Positions 18,083 through 26,965 of a DNA stretch of 64,000 nucleotides are shown in pieces. Positions within the stretch are counted from its first letter, which is position 1, and each line of letters opens with the position of its first letter. Both the position numbers and the translations under genes were made by a program. This DNA is from Oligosphaera ethanolica (lineage in GTDB: Bacteria; Verrucomicrobiota; Lentisphaeria; Oligosphaerales; Oligosphaeraceae), in NCBI RefSeq assembly GCF_030814695.1, contig NZ_JAUSVL010000001.1:806001-870000 (forward strand). The letters run 5' to 3'. The notes below the pieces were generated by a model that saw only the letters and a program-made list of their open reading frames with translations, was not told where the DNA came from and searched no databases.

Positions 18083-21013
18083 CTAAACAGTCAATGTCCG
18101 GTAGTGCAATGAGCTGGCCAACGCCGCCGGTGCAACCACGCAGTCGTTAGCCAGGGTGGCGGAATGCTGCCAGAATTCGGCCGCGCCGCGTCGCACGTGT
18201 TCGGGCGTGAGGGCAAAGAGCTGGCGACGGATTTCGCCGCGGCGCTCGTCAGTCCAGCCGAAGAGTTCGCGCCAGAGCGCCTGGGCGCAGGCCCGGGCGG
18301 GCCGCAGCGGCCGTTCGTCGGTTTTGATGCCGGCGATGATCGCGGCTTGGACGTCCTCGTCGTCGCAGCGAAAATCTTCCTGCGCGAGAGCGGCGAAAAC
18401 ACCGAACGTCCTGGCGGGCTGTGGGTCACTGTTGGAGCTGAACTGCAGCATGCCGAGATTGCCGTCGTAACTGCAGTGCGCGCCATAGGCGCCGCCCTTG
18501 ACGCGAATCTCATCCCAGAGTTTCCCGCAGCTGAGCATGTGCGCATAGGCATGCAGCGCCACTGACGACGGCGCGGTCGCCAATGGCGCCGGCATGACCC
18601 GCGCACAAAAGCCGACACCGCCGTTCACCAGCAAGGCCTCACGCCGCCCCGTCGCAGGCCAGGCTGGCAGAGACGGTAGCGAAAGCCCGGCAGGAGCCGG
18701 CACCACCCCGAAGCCCCGTAGAAAATCGCGGCAGGCGGCCAAACCGACGTCGCCACCGACATAGGCCGCCGCCAGCGGCGACTGCGCCGCCAGGCAGGCC
18801 TGGATGGTCCGGCATTGCTCCTGCAAGGCGCCGAATTCACGAGCGAAGTTGCGTGCGTTCTTCTTCGCGGCCACGGCGTGTTCGACGCCGCGCCAGCTCT
18901 CGGCGAGGGTGCTCAGGGGCGACAGTCCGGCCGCGGCGCGGGTCATCGCCACGCCCTGGCCATTTTCGAGCAACTCGTCGCGTACGTGGGACCAATTTTG
19001 GCGCAGGAGTTCCTGGCAGCGTTTGCGTTCGTCGAAGATAGTCAGGCGCAGGCGCTCCTGCAGCAGCGCCAAGGCTTCGGGCAGGCACTCTTCCAGGGCA
19101 CTGAGATGAACGAGTACATAGCCGCCGAGGACAGCGTTTCCCGGGCGAATGTCATGGCCAACAAAAGGCCGGTACTGAATGGACGCCGTCGCCGCCGCCA
19201 ACTGCTCGGCCATCGTGTCGTAACTCCGGCCGGCAACACCGACGCGGCCCGCGAGGTGAAAATAAAAGGGCATGGCCGGCAGGAGCTCAACAGGAAATGC
19301 CGACAGGGGATAGACCAGATCAAGATAACTGACGCCATTGCTGAACAGTTCCGGCTGCAGGAGGACCACGCCCGTGGGCAGGACCTCGCGCCGGCAGGGA
19401 AATGGCGGCAATTCCCGCGGCAGGTCTTCCCGCCGCAAGCGCGGCAGACAGGCGAGGTCCTCAGCCCGGTTGGGTGCCTCCTGTCGCGCCTTCAGGGCGG
19501 CGGCCTCGGCGTCTATCCGGCGCAACTCATCGTCACTCATTCCCGCACGGATAGCCGCCAGGCGCGCGGCCTCGTCGGCGAAACGACGAGACTGCAGGGT
19601 CGTGTCCGGAACCAGCTCAAGATAGAGCGTATGGGGATTGTTCAACACGTGACGCGCAAGCAGCTCTTCCAGAAAACGCGGCTGCGCCGCCAGTGTCGCC
19701 GACAGTTCGTCCAGCACCGCCGCGTTGTCCACATACAACAACGGGTCGCCGCCGTGAATCCAAGACGAAAACACGTCCTCAAGCACAGACAGACAGTGGT
19801 CTTCGCCAATCTCCTGCTGTTCCAGACGAAACTGCCGAAAAGCCGTCTGGAGCTTCGCGGGGGGAAAGCCGTTGCGGACCTGCTCAGTCAGACAGTCGCG
19901 CACGAGACGCTCCAACGCTGGAAAATTCTCCGACGGACAGCCCGTGAGACCGACGCGGAAGACGGCTTCGATGCTTTCGTTGTCGTAGCCGCTGTCAACC
20001 AGGCCATCGCCGAGGCCGGATTCCAGCAGGGCCTTCTGCAGCGGCGCCGCGGCGTCGCCCAGCAGAAGGTAATCCAGCAGGTCGAAAGCCAGGTCCAACA
20101 GGGGCTCCAGGCCGTCATGCAGAAAACATGCCATCACCCACGCGCCGGCTTGGTCGCTCTGCCCATCACTCAGCTCCGGCGCAAAAGCCACGCGCTGGCG
20201 CCGGGGTGAGGTCCAGCGCGCCTGCCGCGGCCGCGGCGGCAAGGGCGCCGCCGCACTCACCGCGCCGAGCCCGGGCATCGCGACCAAATGCCGGGATACG
20301 TAGGACAACTTCTCGGCGGTGGGAATGTCACCCCAAAAGCAGATGCGCGCCCGCGATGGGTGGTAGTGCTGGCGATAAAAGTCGCGAAAGGCCTCGTCGT
20401 TGAGCGCACTGATGGCCTCGGGACGCCCGCCGGCCTCGAAGGCCCGGGGCGAGTCAGGCAGCAGCGCCCGGTTGAGTTCCTGGTCAATGACGGTGTCGAG
20501 TTCCGCCGTGGCCGCCCGCATTTCATTGAGGACGATGCCGTTGACGCAGAGCGGCGACGTCAAATCGCCCGGCTGCGACAGCTCGTAGTGCCAGCCCTCC
20601 TGCCGCAGCCCGTCCGTACTCAGATTCGGATAGAAAATCGCGTCCCAATAAACATCGACGAGGTTGAAGAAATCCCGCCGGTTGGTACTTGCAACGGGAT
20701 ACACCGTGTGGTCGGGATAGGTCATGGCGTTGATAAAGGACGCCATGCTCGACTTCACCATCTCCATGAAGGGGTCCTTCACCGGATAACGCCGGGAACC
20801 GCCGAGCACCACGTGCTCAATTATGTGCGCCACGCCGCTGTCGTCCGTGGGCATGGTGGGAAAGCAGGCGGAAAACCAGTTCTCGCGGTCGCCGTTTTCC
20901 ATGCTCAGCACTTCCATGCCACAGCCATGACGGAAAAGCCGGGCACGCAGCCCCAGTCGGGCGAGGTCCCGTGACCACAGTTCCTGAAAATCCCCACAGC
21001 CCTGCTCGTTCAT
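18083..21013 (-). CDS. M16 family zinc metalloprotease (PreP-like)
   Basis: 976 residues from the ATG at 21013 (MNEQGC), with GGAG six bases upstream; a GTG four codons earlier lacks this. The inverted zinc motif HIIEH (in GVAHIIEHVVLGGSRRYPVKDPF) near residue 65 and the following SSMASFINAMTYPDHTVYPV segment match M16C presequence-protease/insulinase-like enzymes, which clamp and cut peptides in a closed chamber. The length, near 970, fits PreP with its four domains and linker. No signal peptide is seen, so it is probably cytoplasmic and degrades peptides. A Gfo/Idh-like gene follows 48 bp downstream. Confidence 0.9.
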   Translation of the reverse strand: MNEQGCGDFQELWSRDLARLGLRARLFRHGCGMEVLSMENGDRENWFSACFPTMPTDDSGVAHIIEHVVLGGSRRYPVKDPFMEMVKSSMASFINAMTYPDHTVYPVASTNRRDFFNLVDVYWDAIFYPNLSTDGLRQEGWHYELSQPGDLTSPLCVNGIVLNEMRAATAELDTVIDQELNRALLPDSPRAFEAGGRPEAISALNDEAFRDFYRQHYHPSRARICFWGDIPTAEKLSYVSRHLVAMPGLGAVSAAAPLPPRPRQARWTSPRRQRVAFAPELSDGQSDQAGAWVMACFLHDGLEPLLDLAFDLLDYLLLGDAAAPLQKALLESGLGDGLVDSGYDNESIEAVFRVGLTGCPSENFPALERLVRDCLTEQVRNGFPPAKLQTAFRQFRLEQQEIGEDHCLSVLEDVFSSWIHGGDPLLYVDNAAVLDELSATLAAQPRFLEELLARHVLNNPHTLYLELVPDTTLQSRRFADEAARLAAIRAGMSDDELRRIDAEAAALKARQEAPNRAEDLACLPRLRREDLPRELPPFPCRREVLPTGVVLLQPELFSNGVSYLDLVYPLSAFPVELLPAMPFYFHLAGRVGVAGRSYDTMAEQLAAATASIQYRPFVGHDIRPGNAVLGGYVLVHLSALEECLPEALALLQERLRLTIFDERKRCQELLRQNWSHVRDELLENGQGVAMTRAAAGLSPLSTLAESWRGVEHAVAAKKNARNFAREFGALQEQCRTIQACLAAQSPLAAAYVGGDVGLAACRDFLRGFGVVPAPAGLSLPSLPAWPATGRREALLVNGGVGFCARVMPAPLATAPSSVALHAYAHMLSCGKLWDEIRVKGGAYGAHCSYDGNLGMLQFSSNSDPQPARTFGVFAALAQEDFRCDDEDVQAAIIAGIKTDERPLRPARACAQALWRELFGWTDERRGEIRRQLFALTPEHVRRGAAEFWQHSATLANDCVVAPAALASSLHYRTLTV

Positions 21014-21076
21014 AGTCTGCTCCACTCACCCGGCAACCCGCCGGCAATGGCTCACGCCGCAATTTGGTCATGACGC

Positions 21077-21113
21077 AAAAAACCGGCAACGGTTATTCTC
21101 CCGTCACCGGTTT
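21077..21113 (-). terminator. Rho-independent terminator of the alpha operon
   Basis: On the minus strand AAACCGG-TG-ACGG pairs with CCGT-TG-CCGGTT around an eight-base loop, followed by a short T run. It lies 28-64 bp past the rplQ stop. Confidence 0.75.
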
Positions 21114-21140
21114 CAGCGTTCAGGCAAAACAAAATGACCA

Positions 21141-21605
21141 TCAGGCCTTCGGAGCATCCTCCGCCGCCGGCGTTTCCGCCGCCGGTGCCGCTACCGCAGC
21201 AGCCGCAGCGCCTGCGCCCTTCTGCGCAGCAGCCTTCTCGTCATTCTCAACAAATTCCAAGATGCACATCTCGGCGTTGTCGCCTATGCGTGGCCCGAGC
21301 TTCATCATGCGGGTGTAGCCGCCCTGGCGTTCCTTGAAGCCCGGAGCAATCTCGCTGAACAACTTGCCGACTTTGTCAACCTGCTGCAGCTCAGCAATAG
21401 CCTGCCGACGCGTGTGCAGGGTGCCAGTCTTGCCCAAGGTCACCATCTTCTCGGCCAAGCGGCGAACTTCCTTCGCCTTCACCAGCGTCGTCGTGATCCG
21501 ACCATGCTCAATCAGACTGCAGACGGCATTGGCCAGAAGGGAACGCCGATGGGCTGACGTGCGACCAATCTTAAATGTGTGTTTGCGATGTCTCATCCGG
21601 CTCAA
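21141..21605 (-). CDS. rplQ: 50S ribosomal protein L17
   Basis: 154 residues. MRHRKHTFKIGRTSAHRRSLLANAVCSLI is the strongly conserved L17 N-terminus (it begins three residues into this frame, MSRMRHRK). The last 40 residues are an alanine-rich extension (AAAQKGAGAAAAAVAAPAAE), absent from the shortest bacterial L17 proteins. The start overlaps the rpoA stop by 4 bp, so the two are translationally coupled. It is the last gene of the alpha operon. Confidence 0.97.
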   Translation of the reverse strand: MSRMRHRKHTFKIGRTSAHRRSLLANAVCSLIEHGRITTTLVKAKEVRRLAEKMVTLGKTGTLHTRRQAIAELQQVDKVGKLFSEIAPGFKERQGGYTRMMKLGPRIGDNAEMCILEFVENDEKAAAQKGAGAAAAAVAAPAAETPAAEDAPKA

Positions 21606-22636
21606 TCCTCTTTATTCTGCGTTTTCAACGCCAACAGGCGGTTCATCTCATCCCTGACATTGTCAGCCAGGACCATCTCCAGATTCAAGCCCCGGCTCTC
21701 AAGCTTCAGCTTGATCTCCTGCAGAGACTTGCGACCGAAGTTGCGGTACTTCAACATCTGGCTCTCGGACTTCTCAACCAACTCGCCGAGATAGCTGATC
21801 TGCGCGGAATTCAGGCAATTCACCGCACGAACCGACAGCTCAAGGCTGTTTACGTTGGTGCAAAGCTTCTCGACCAGCTCCTTCTCATCATCAGTCAGAC
21901 CGGCCACCGGGGCCGATACCGTGCCACTCATGGCAGCACCTTCACTCTTGACAAAAACCCCAAGGTGCTCGCGCAATATCATCGCCGAGCGAACCACCGC
22001 ATCGCGGGGATCAATGCGACCGTCGGTCCAAACCTCAAGCTCCAGGCGGTCGTAGTCAGTGTGCTGACCAACTCGGCAGGCCTGAACGTCATAACGAACG
22101 CGCTCAATGGGGCTAAAAAGACAATCGACGGGAATGGTCCCGATCGGCTGGTCCTCGCGCTTGTTCTCCTCCGCAGCGCGATAGCCGCGGCCGCGCTCCA
22201 GTTCCAATTCCATCCGCAACGGGCGGTTCTTGTCCAACGTGCAAATCACCTGCTCGGGATTCAACACCGTGGTCACGCCGTCTTCACGGATGTTCGCCGC
22301 CGTGACCTCGCCAGCCTCGTCCGCGTACAGCTCAAGCGTCCGCGGCAGACTGCCGTCACAGGAAAACTTCAATTTTTTGATGTTGAGGATGATCAGCATG
22401 ACGTCCTCAAGAACATCCGGAATGGAGCTGAACTCGTGCGAAACTCCATCAATCCGAATACTTGATACCGCCACGCCTTCCATGGAGGACAACAATACCC
22501 GACGCAACGCGTTGCCCATCGTATGCCCAAAACCATTCTCCCAGGGCTCTGCGGTAAAACGGGCGTAGCGCGGCGTAGCCGTCGCCTCGTCCACAACCAG
22601 CGCGTTGGGAAGCTCAAAACCTTCAATGCCTGGCAT
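21602..22636 (-). CDS. rpoA: RNA polymerase alpha subunit
   Basis: 344 residues. The N-terminal domain carries PWENGFGHTMGNALRRVLLSS, typical of the alpha dimerisation motif, and the C-terminal domain has LELSVRAVNCLNSAQISYLGELV and NFGRKSLQEIKLKLESRGL, which bind UP-element DNA and activators. It directly follows rpsK; the usual rpsD is missing between them. It overlaps rplQ by 4 bp. Confidence 0.98.
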   Translation of the reverse strand: MPGIEGFELPNALVVDEATATPRYARFTAEPWENGFGHTMGNALRRVLLSSMEGVAVSSIRIDGVSHEFSSIPDVLEDVMLIILNIKKLKFSCDGSLPRTLELYADEAGEVTAANIREDGVTTVLNPEQVICTLDKNRPLRMELELERGRGYRAAEENKREDQPIGTIPVDCLFSPIERVRYDVQACRVGQHTDYDRLELEVWTDGRIDPRDAVVRSAMILREHLGVFVKSEGAAMSGTVSAPVAGLTDDEKELVEKLCTNVNSLELSVRAVNCLNSAQISYLGELVEKSESQMLKYRNFGRKSLQEIKLKLESRGLNLEMVLADNVRDEMNRLLALKTQNKED

Positions 22637-22704
22637 GTTTTTCTCCTTACGTGCTCATGTCCATACACTCTTCGCTTAACCCAAAAACCGACAACCGTGT
22701 GTCT

Positions 22705-23148
22705 TCACACACGCCGGCGTTTGGGAGGACGGCAGCCATTGTGCGGCAATGGGGTGACATCCTTGAGCACCGTAATATCCAAACCGGCGGCGGCGATACC
22801 GCGTACTGCCGATTCGCGGCCCGCACCGGGCCCTTTCACCTGCACTTCAACTTCACGCAAGCCGTAGGTCGCCATCGCCTTCTTCGCCGCGTCCGTCGCA
22901 ATCAACTGCGCCACATAGGCCGTGCTCTTGCGCGAACCCTTGTAACCCAGCTTGCCGCCCGTGGACCAGGACAGCATATTGCCCTGCTGGTCGGATATCG
23001 CCACATGGGTGTTGTTAAAGGTCGAGTCAATATGAACAATACCGCTCAAGACCTGGCGACCGCCTTTGGATTTGACGCGCTTGGTTTCAACTGGCTGTGG
23101 AGTGGTGCTTTCCTCCGGCTTTTGCACATCGATGCTTTCGTCTGCCAT
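22705..23148 (-). CDS. rpsK: 30S ribosomal protein S11
   Basis: 147 residues. The core [22 protein letters not shown] and the C-terminal [16 protein letters not shown] are diagnostic. The first 25 residues are an acidic extension ([18 protein letters not shown]) not found in short S11 proteins. It sits between rpsM and rpoA in the alpha operon. Confidence 0.98.
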   Translation of the reverse strand: MADESIDVQKPEESTTPQPVETKRVKSKGGRQVLSGIVHIDSTFNNTHVAISDQQGNMLSWSTGGKLGYKGSRKSTAYVAQLIATDAAKKAMATYGLREVEVQVKGPGAGRESAVRGIAAAGLDITVLKDVTPLPHNGCRPPKRRRV

Positions 23149-23230
23149 ATCGTGATCTTCTCCCTGGTGGGGCCTTCGTTACTCTTGCTTCCTGATCTCG
23201 CCGGACAGTCCGGCCAAACCCAACTGCGGC

Positions 23231-23635
23231 TTACTTGCTGCCGGTGTTGGCCTGCTTGCGTTCCGAACGGTCGCGGATCGCGCCGACGGTCTTCTTGCCG
23301 CCCTTGCGGGTACGGGCATTGGTCCGCGTGCGCTGACCATGAACAGGCAGGTTGCGACGATGACGCTGGCCGCGATACGAGTTGATCGCAATCAGACGAC
23401 GGATGTTCTGCGCGACCTGCCGGCGCAAATCACCCTCGACCATGTAACTTTCCTGAAGAATCTGTAGAATGGCCGAGATGTTGGCCTCCGTCAGTTCGCC
23501 AGCCTTGGTGCTGGGGTCGATCTGGGCACGACGGCATATCTCATCCGCACTCTTCTGCCCAATACCATACAAATAGGTCAGAGAGATGTTCGTGTGCTTG
23601 TTGTTGGGAATGTCTATTCCGAGTATTCTGGGCAT
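23231..23635 (-). CDS. rpsM: 30S ribosomal protein S13
   Basis: 134 residues. MPRILGIDIPNNKHTNISLTYLYGIG and LPVHGQRTRTNARTRKG are the conserved helix-two-turn-helix and C-terminal tail regions of S13, which contacts 16S rRNA and the 50S subunit. It lies between rpmJ and rpsK in standard order. Confidence 0.98.
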   Translation of the reverse strand: MPRILGIDIPNNKHTNISLTYLYGIGQKSADEICRRAQIDPSTKAGELTEANISAILQILQESYMVEGDLRRQVAQNIRRLIAINSYRGQRHRRNLPVHGQRTRTNARTRKGGKKTVGAIRDRSERKQANTGSK

Positions 23636-23704
23636 GTTTTCTTCCTACGCTTGAAGCTTCCCTGTTCCTGTTCACAGTGCCGGGCGCCGTCGCCTGCGGC
23701 CGCA

Positions 23705-23818
23705 TTAACCCTGACGCTGTTTGTGACGGGTATTCTTGCAGATGATCCGAATCACGCCTGCACGCTTCACGACGCGGCAGCTGTTGCACATACGCTTGAC
23801 TGATGCTCTGACTTTCAT
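23705..23818 (-). CDS. rpmJ: 50S ribosomal protein L36
   Basis: 37 residues ([16 protein letters not shown]...). The C-x2-C-x12-C-x4-H zinc-ribbon pattern (CNSC, IIC, TRH) marks the zinc-binding form of L36. A longer in-frame start exists upstream, but the protein family begins at this methionine. It is in the usual place, between infA and rpsM. Confidence 0.96.
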   Translation of the reverse strand: MKVRASVKRMCNSCRVVKRAGVIRIICKNTRHKQRQG

Positions 23819-24029
23819 AATGCCTTCTTTCCGCCTGATCCTTCCGGCTTTTTTTAGGGGGCCATGCTTCAGATGCCAGCCTGAACGGCGGCCGGAAACA
23901 TTGACGCCACTCATACTGACAAAAAACAAAGGATTTGAATATAGTGCACAATTAGTGACAAATCAACAAGAGACGCGCCAAATTTGCTTGCCGCCCCAAC
24001 GAATGCCAAGCGACGGCAAGAACGCGGCC

Positions 24030-24245
24030 TTAGCGTTTCCGGTAGGATATGCGCCCCTTGGTTAGATCGTAGGGAGACAATTCCACCGTCACTTGATCAC
24101 CGGGCAGGATGCGGATGAAATGCAGTCGCATCTTGCCGCTGATGTACGCGCGAACCTCGTGGCCGTTTTCCAGAGTGACAATAAATTCCGTATTGGGAAG
24201 CAGCTCTTTGACAATACCTTCGACTTTTATGCAGTCTTTACCCAC
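24030..24245 (-). CDS. infA: Translation initiation factor IF-1
   Basis: 71 residues, the normal length. The OB-fold sequence [24 protein letters not shown] and the end RISYRKR are diagnostic. IF-1 occupies the A site of the 30S subunit during initiation. Its start overlaps the end of map by 19 bp, so translation of the two is likely coupled. Confidence 0.97.
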   Translation of the reverse strand: MGKDCIKVEGIVKELLPNTEFIVTLENGHEVRAYISGKMRLHFIRILPGDQVTVELSPYDLTKGRISYRKR

Positions 24246-25003
24246 GTTAAAATCTCCGCTTGGTTCTTGGTGATCAGGACTTGATGTTCAAAATGGGCAG
24301 ACAAGGACGCATCGGCGCTGCGCACCGTCCAGCCGTCGCGGCGGTCGATGGTGATCCGCCAGGTGCCGACATTGACCATCGGCTCAATGGCCAGGATCAT
24401 TCCCGCCCGCAGGGTCGGGCTGTGCCCCGGCAGCCGATAGTTCGGCACTTCCGGCGGCTCGTGCATGTGCCGGCCGCAGCCGTGGCCGACCATATCGCGC
24501 ACGACACTGAAGCCGGCGCGCTTGGCGACCTGCTCGACGGCTCGGCCGATATCATTGACACAATTGCCATCACGGGCTTGCTCAATGCCCGCGGCCAACG
24601 CCTCTTCCGTCACGTGCAGCAAGTCCGCCGCGACGCCGGTGGCGTCTTGGCCGACGCAGATGCTGCGGGCGTTGTCGCCGACGTAGCCACCCAGGGTCAC
24701 GCCAACGTCCAAACTGACGATGTCGCCCGGGGCAATGACGCGATCGGCACGGCCGATGCCGTGCACAACTTCGTCATTGATGGACACGCAAATCTGCCCG
24801 GGGTAGCCCTGATAACCAAGAAACGCGCTCTTCCCACCAGTATCGCGGATAAATTCTTCGGCCAGGTGGTCCACATCCGCCGTCGTCATGCCCGGTGTCA
24901 CCGCGTCGCAAAGACGCTTAAGCACCATGGCCGACGCCTGGGCCGCAGCCCGAACGCCGACGATTTCCTCCGGCTGATAGATGGTAATTTTTCCCCTGGT
25001 CAT
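24227..25003 (-). CDS. map: Methionine aminopeptidase, type I
   Basis: 258 residues. Dinuclear-metal ligands are visible: Asp in [17 protein letters not shown] (two Asp), His in [15 protein letters not shown], Glu in AIEPMVN and Glu in the final FEHQVLITK. The enzyme removes the initiator methionine from new proteins. Gene order adk-map-infA is as in most bacterial spc/alpha operons. The start follows adk by 18 bp. Confidence 0.97.
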   Translation of the reverse strand: MTRGKITIYQPEEIVGVRAAAQASAMVLKRLCDAVTPGMTTADVDHLAEEFIRDTGGKSAFLGYQGYPGQICVSINDEVVHGIGRADRVIAPGDIVSLDVGVTLGGYVGDNARSICVGQDATGVAADLLHVTEEALAAGIEQARDGNCVNDIGRAVEQVAKRAGFSVVRDMVGHGCGRHMHEPPEVPNYRLPGHSPTLRAGMILAIEPMVNVGTWRITIDRRDGWTVRSADASLSAHFEHQVLITKNQAEILTWVKTA

Positions 25004-25021
25004 ATCCTGCAGTCCACTGTA

Positions 25022-25684
25022 TTATCGTTTCAGGGCGGCTTTCAGCCGGCCGTAATTGACATCGACGGCGACGTCGCCGCTGTGCATGCGCACGAGTTGG
25101 CCTTTGCCCTGGTAGTAATCCACCAACGGCCGGGTCTGTTCATCATAAACTTTCAAGCGGCCGCGGGCGGTTTCCTCGCTATCGTCGGAGCGCTGGATGA
25201 GCGCGGCGCCACAGCGGTCGCAAATACCTTCTTGGCGGGGCGGGTTGGTCTGGACATTATAGATGGCTTCGCACTGCTTGTTCGGGCACATGCGGCGGGA
25301 GGTCAGGCGCCCCATCAGCATGGCGTCATCGGCCTCAATCAGCAATACGGCGGCCATGACATCGCCACTTTTGGCCAGGATGGTGCTGAGCATTTCTGCC
25401 TGTGGCACCGTGCGCGGAAAGCCGTCCAGCAGCACACCGTGAGCTTTGATATCGGGCTGGGTCAAACGTTTGGCCACCATAGCAGCAACGATATCGTCAG
25501 AAACCAGAGCACCGCGAGCGATGAGGTCTTTCACCTGCAGCCCCAAGTCGCTACCCTGCGCCATCTCGTCCCGCAGCAACTGGCCGGTCGACACGTGGAT
25601 GGCGCCACTGTCACGGCAAAATAATTCGCCGAGAGTACCCTTGCCTGCTCCGGGAGGTCCGAGAAACACATACACATTCGCCAT
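25022..25684 (-). CDS. adk: Adenylate kinase
   Basis: 220 residues from the ATG at 25684 (MANVYVFLGPPGAGKGT). The P-loop GPPGAGKGT, the LLDGFPRT motif and a long LID domain identify it. The LID has cysteines in MCPNKQC and CDRCG, so it is probably the zinc-binding long form, though with CX4C instead of CX2C in the first pair. It interconverts ATP, AMP and ADP. It heads the adk-map-infA-rpmJ string; secY, usually just upstream, is not here. Confidence 0.96.
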   Translation of the reverse strand: MANVYVFLGPPGAGKGTLGELFCRDSGAIHVSTGQLLRDEMAQGSDLGLQVKDLIARGALVSDDIVAAMVAKRLTQPDIKAHGVLLDGFPRTVPQAEMLSTILAKSGDVMAAVLLIEADDAMLMGRLTSRRMCPNKQCEAIYNVQTNPPRQEGICDRCGAALIQRSDDSEETARGRLKVYDEQTRPLVDYYQGKGQLVRMHSGDVAVDVNYGRLKAALKR

Positions 25685-25835
25685 GACCAGCGCGCTCCTA
25701 TGACAATCTTCACCGTCTGACCGCAAACAGCACCGCAGCGCGCCGACGGCCCTTACAAATACGGCTTTCGACCTGCGGCCGAAAACCGTATTTTTTTGCC
25801 AGCCGAAAATTACGGCCGACGCTAGTATTTTTCGC

Positions 25836-26057
25836 TTACTTGCCAGTATCGGCATCATCACCAGCGGTGATAACCACCTTGCCCTCGGCAACTTCCAACA
25901 GCGCTATATCCAAGTGCGAACGCTCGTCGTTGGGCGGCGAGGGAACCAACCGACGCGCGCCCTTGGCCAGCTGCGCCGCACGCTTCGAAACGCCGTTGAT
26001 GAAGATACGGACATCCGACACTTTTTCTCTGGCGCGGGCCAGATATTCTTCATTCAT
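25836..26057 (-). CDS. rpoZ: RNA polymerase omega subunit
   Basis: 73 residues from the ATG at 26057, with AGGAGG eight bases upstream. The stretch INGVSKRAAQLAKGARRLVP followed by HLDIALLEVAEGKV matches the conserved core of omega ('vskRArqL..g...lv ... ialrEi..gki'). Omega helps assemble and stabilise RNA polymerase. It lies about 150 bp upstream of adk and may begin this transcription unit. The call rests on motif recognition in a very short protein. Confidence 0.82.
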   Translation of the reverse strand: MNEEYLARAREKVSDVRIFINGVSKRAAQLAKGARRLVPSPPNDERSHLDIALLEVAEGKVVITAGDDADTGK

Positions 26058-26184
26058 AAATGAATCCTCCTGACGACGATACATTCGTTACAAAATAAGG
26101 AAACTGTAATGTAGTGGCGCAATGATGACTTTCAATCACTTGACAGCCTTTTCGCTAAAAACGAAGTTACCGGTCAGCCATTGA

Positions 26185-26430
26185 TAATGGCCGGTCTCAG
26201 AGGACGACTGGGACCATGGGGACGACTTGGCGACTGCGCGCACTGGGGCGAGGACTCACGGACTCATGAGGCATGGTCCCATGGATTGGACCGTGGGGAC
26301 TTTCTGGACCATGGGGAAGGACGCCTTGGACACCGGGGACCGGTTGTGGACTGCTTGGACGCCGTGGACTGACCGGCGGTGTCCATAGCGTCCATGGTGT
26401 CCAAAAAACGTCCAGTGTCCCCCCAGTCAA
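26185..26430. repeat. Degenerate nonanucleotide array with GGAC core
   Basis: GGAC or its complement GTCC recurs at spacings of about nine bases through most of this stretch (for example GGACTGCTT, GGACGCCGT, GGACTGACC and, inverted, GTCCATAGC, GTCCATGGT). It ends against CGGCATGCCGTGCGTCCATT, which is the inverted start of the 232-bp element. No convincing gene is seen. Confidence 0.6.
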
Positions 26431-26463
26431 GAAGCGGCATGCCGTGCGTCCATTCTCAATCAC

Positions 26464-26829
26464 TCCTATGAAACACGCTGCCGCAAAGGTCGGCGGAAAT
26501 CAAGGTCGGATGGTTGGGCGGCGAATGGTCGTGGGTTTCCTGCAAATTGTCCCCGGTGTTTTCCCCACCGGGGTGGTTACTTACCGATTACGTCTCGCGG
26601 CCGTGGAGTGGGCGTCTCGCCCACTCCGACAAGACGGCTCAATAAACCGTCCTCGTCATCCACGCCGACCGTACCCGGCCCGTCTCCCCCGCCGCATGAA
26701 TAGTTACTCCTATGAAACACGCTGCCGCAAAGGTCGGCGGAAATCAAGGTCGGATGGCTGGGCGGCGGCGGGTCGTGGGTTTCCTGCAAATTGTCCCAGC
26801 GAAGCGCCGGGGTGTACACTGACCGATTA
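26464..26829 (-). repeat. Two inverted copies of the hairpin repeat plus shared 110-bp linker
   Basis: Two copies (26464-26583 and 26705-26829) of the repeat that is stacked at 52677-53445, here on the opposite strand. The first carries the CCCCGGTG/CACCGGGG hairpin, the second the CGCTTCGCTGGG-type hairpin. The linker at about 26584-26695 reappears inverted at about 52833-52945, and includes a GGAGTGGGCG/CGCCCACTCC hairpin. Confidence 0.88.
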
Positions 26830-26846
26830 CAAAACGAACGCCACAC

Positions 26847-26882
26847 CGACCGATCGGTCCGATCGGTCCGATCCGTCCGCGA
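26847..26882. repeat. Short nonanucleotide array (CCGATCGGT / CCGATCCGT)
   Basis: Three to four 9-bp units ending in GATCCGTCCGCGA, the same ending as the larger arrays at 38980-39203 and 46109-46286. It follows directly on the hairpin repeat cluster. Confidence 0.8.
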
Positions 26883-26965
26883 AAAAGACCGTCGAGCGGA
26901 CCTGGCAGGCCAGTTAGCGCCCAACGGCGCCGGCAGCGCCATCGGGCCAACAGTGGCCGTGGTGC

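Noticed and set aside
25685..25891. N-terminal extension of adenylate kinase
   Set aside because: The P-loop starts ten residues after the ATG at 25684, as in all adenylate kinases; the extension overlaps rpoZ.
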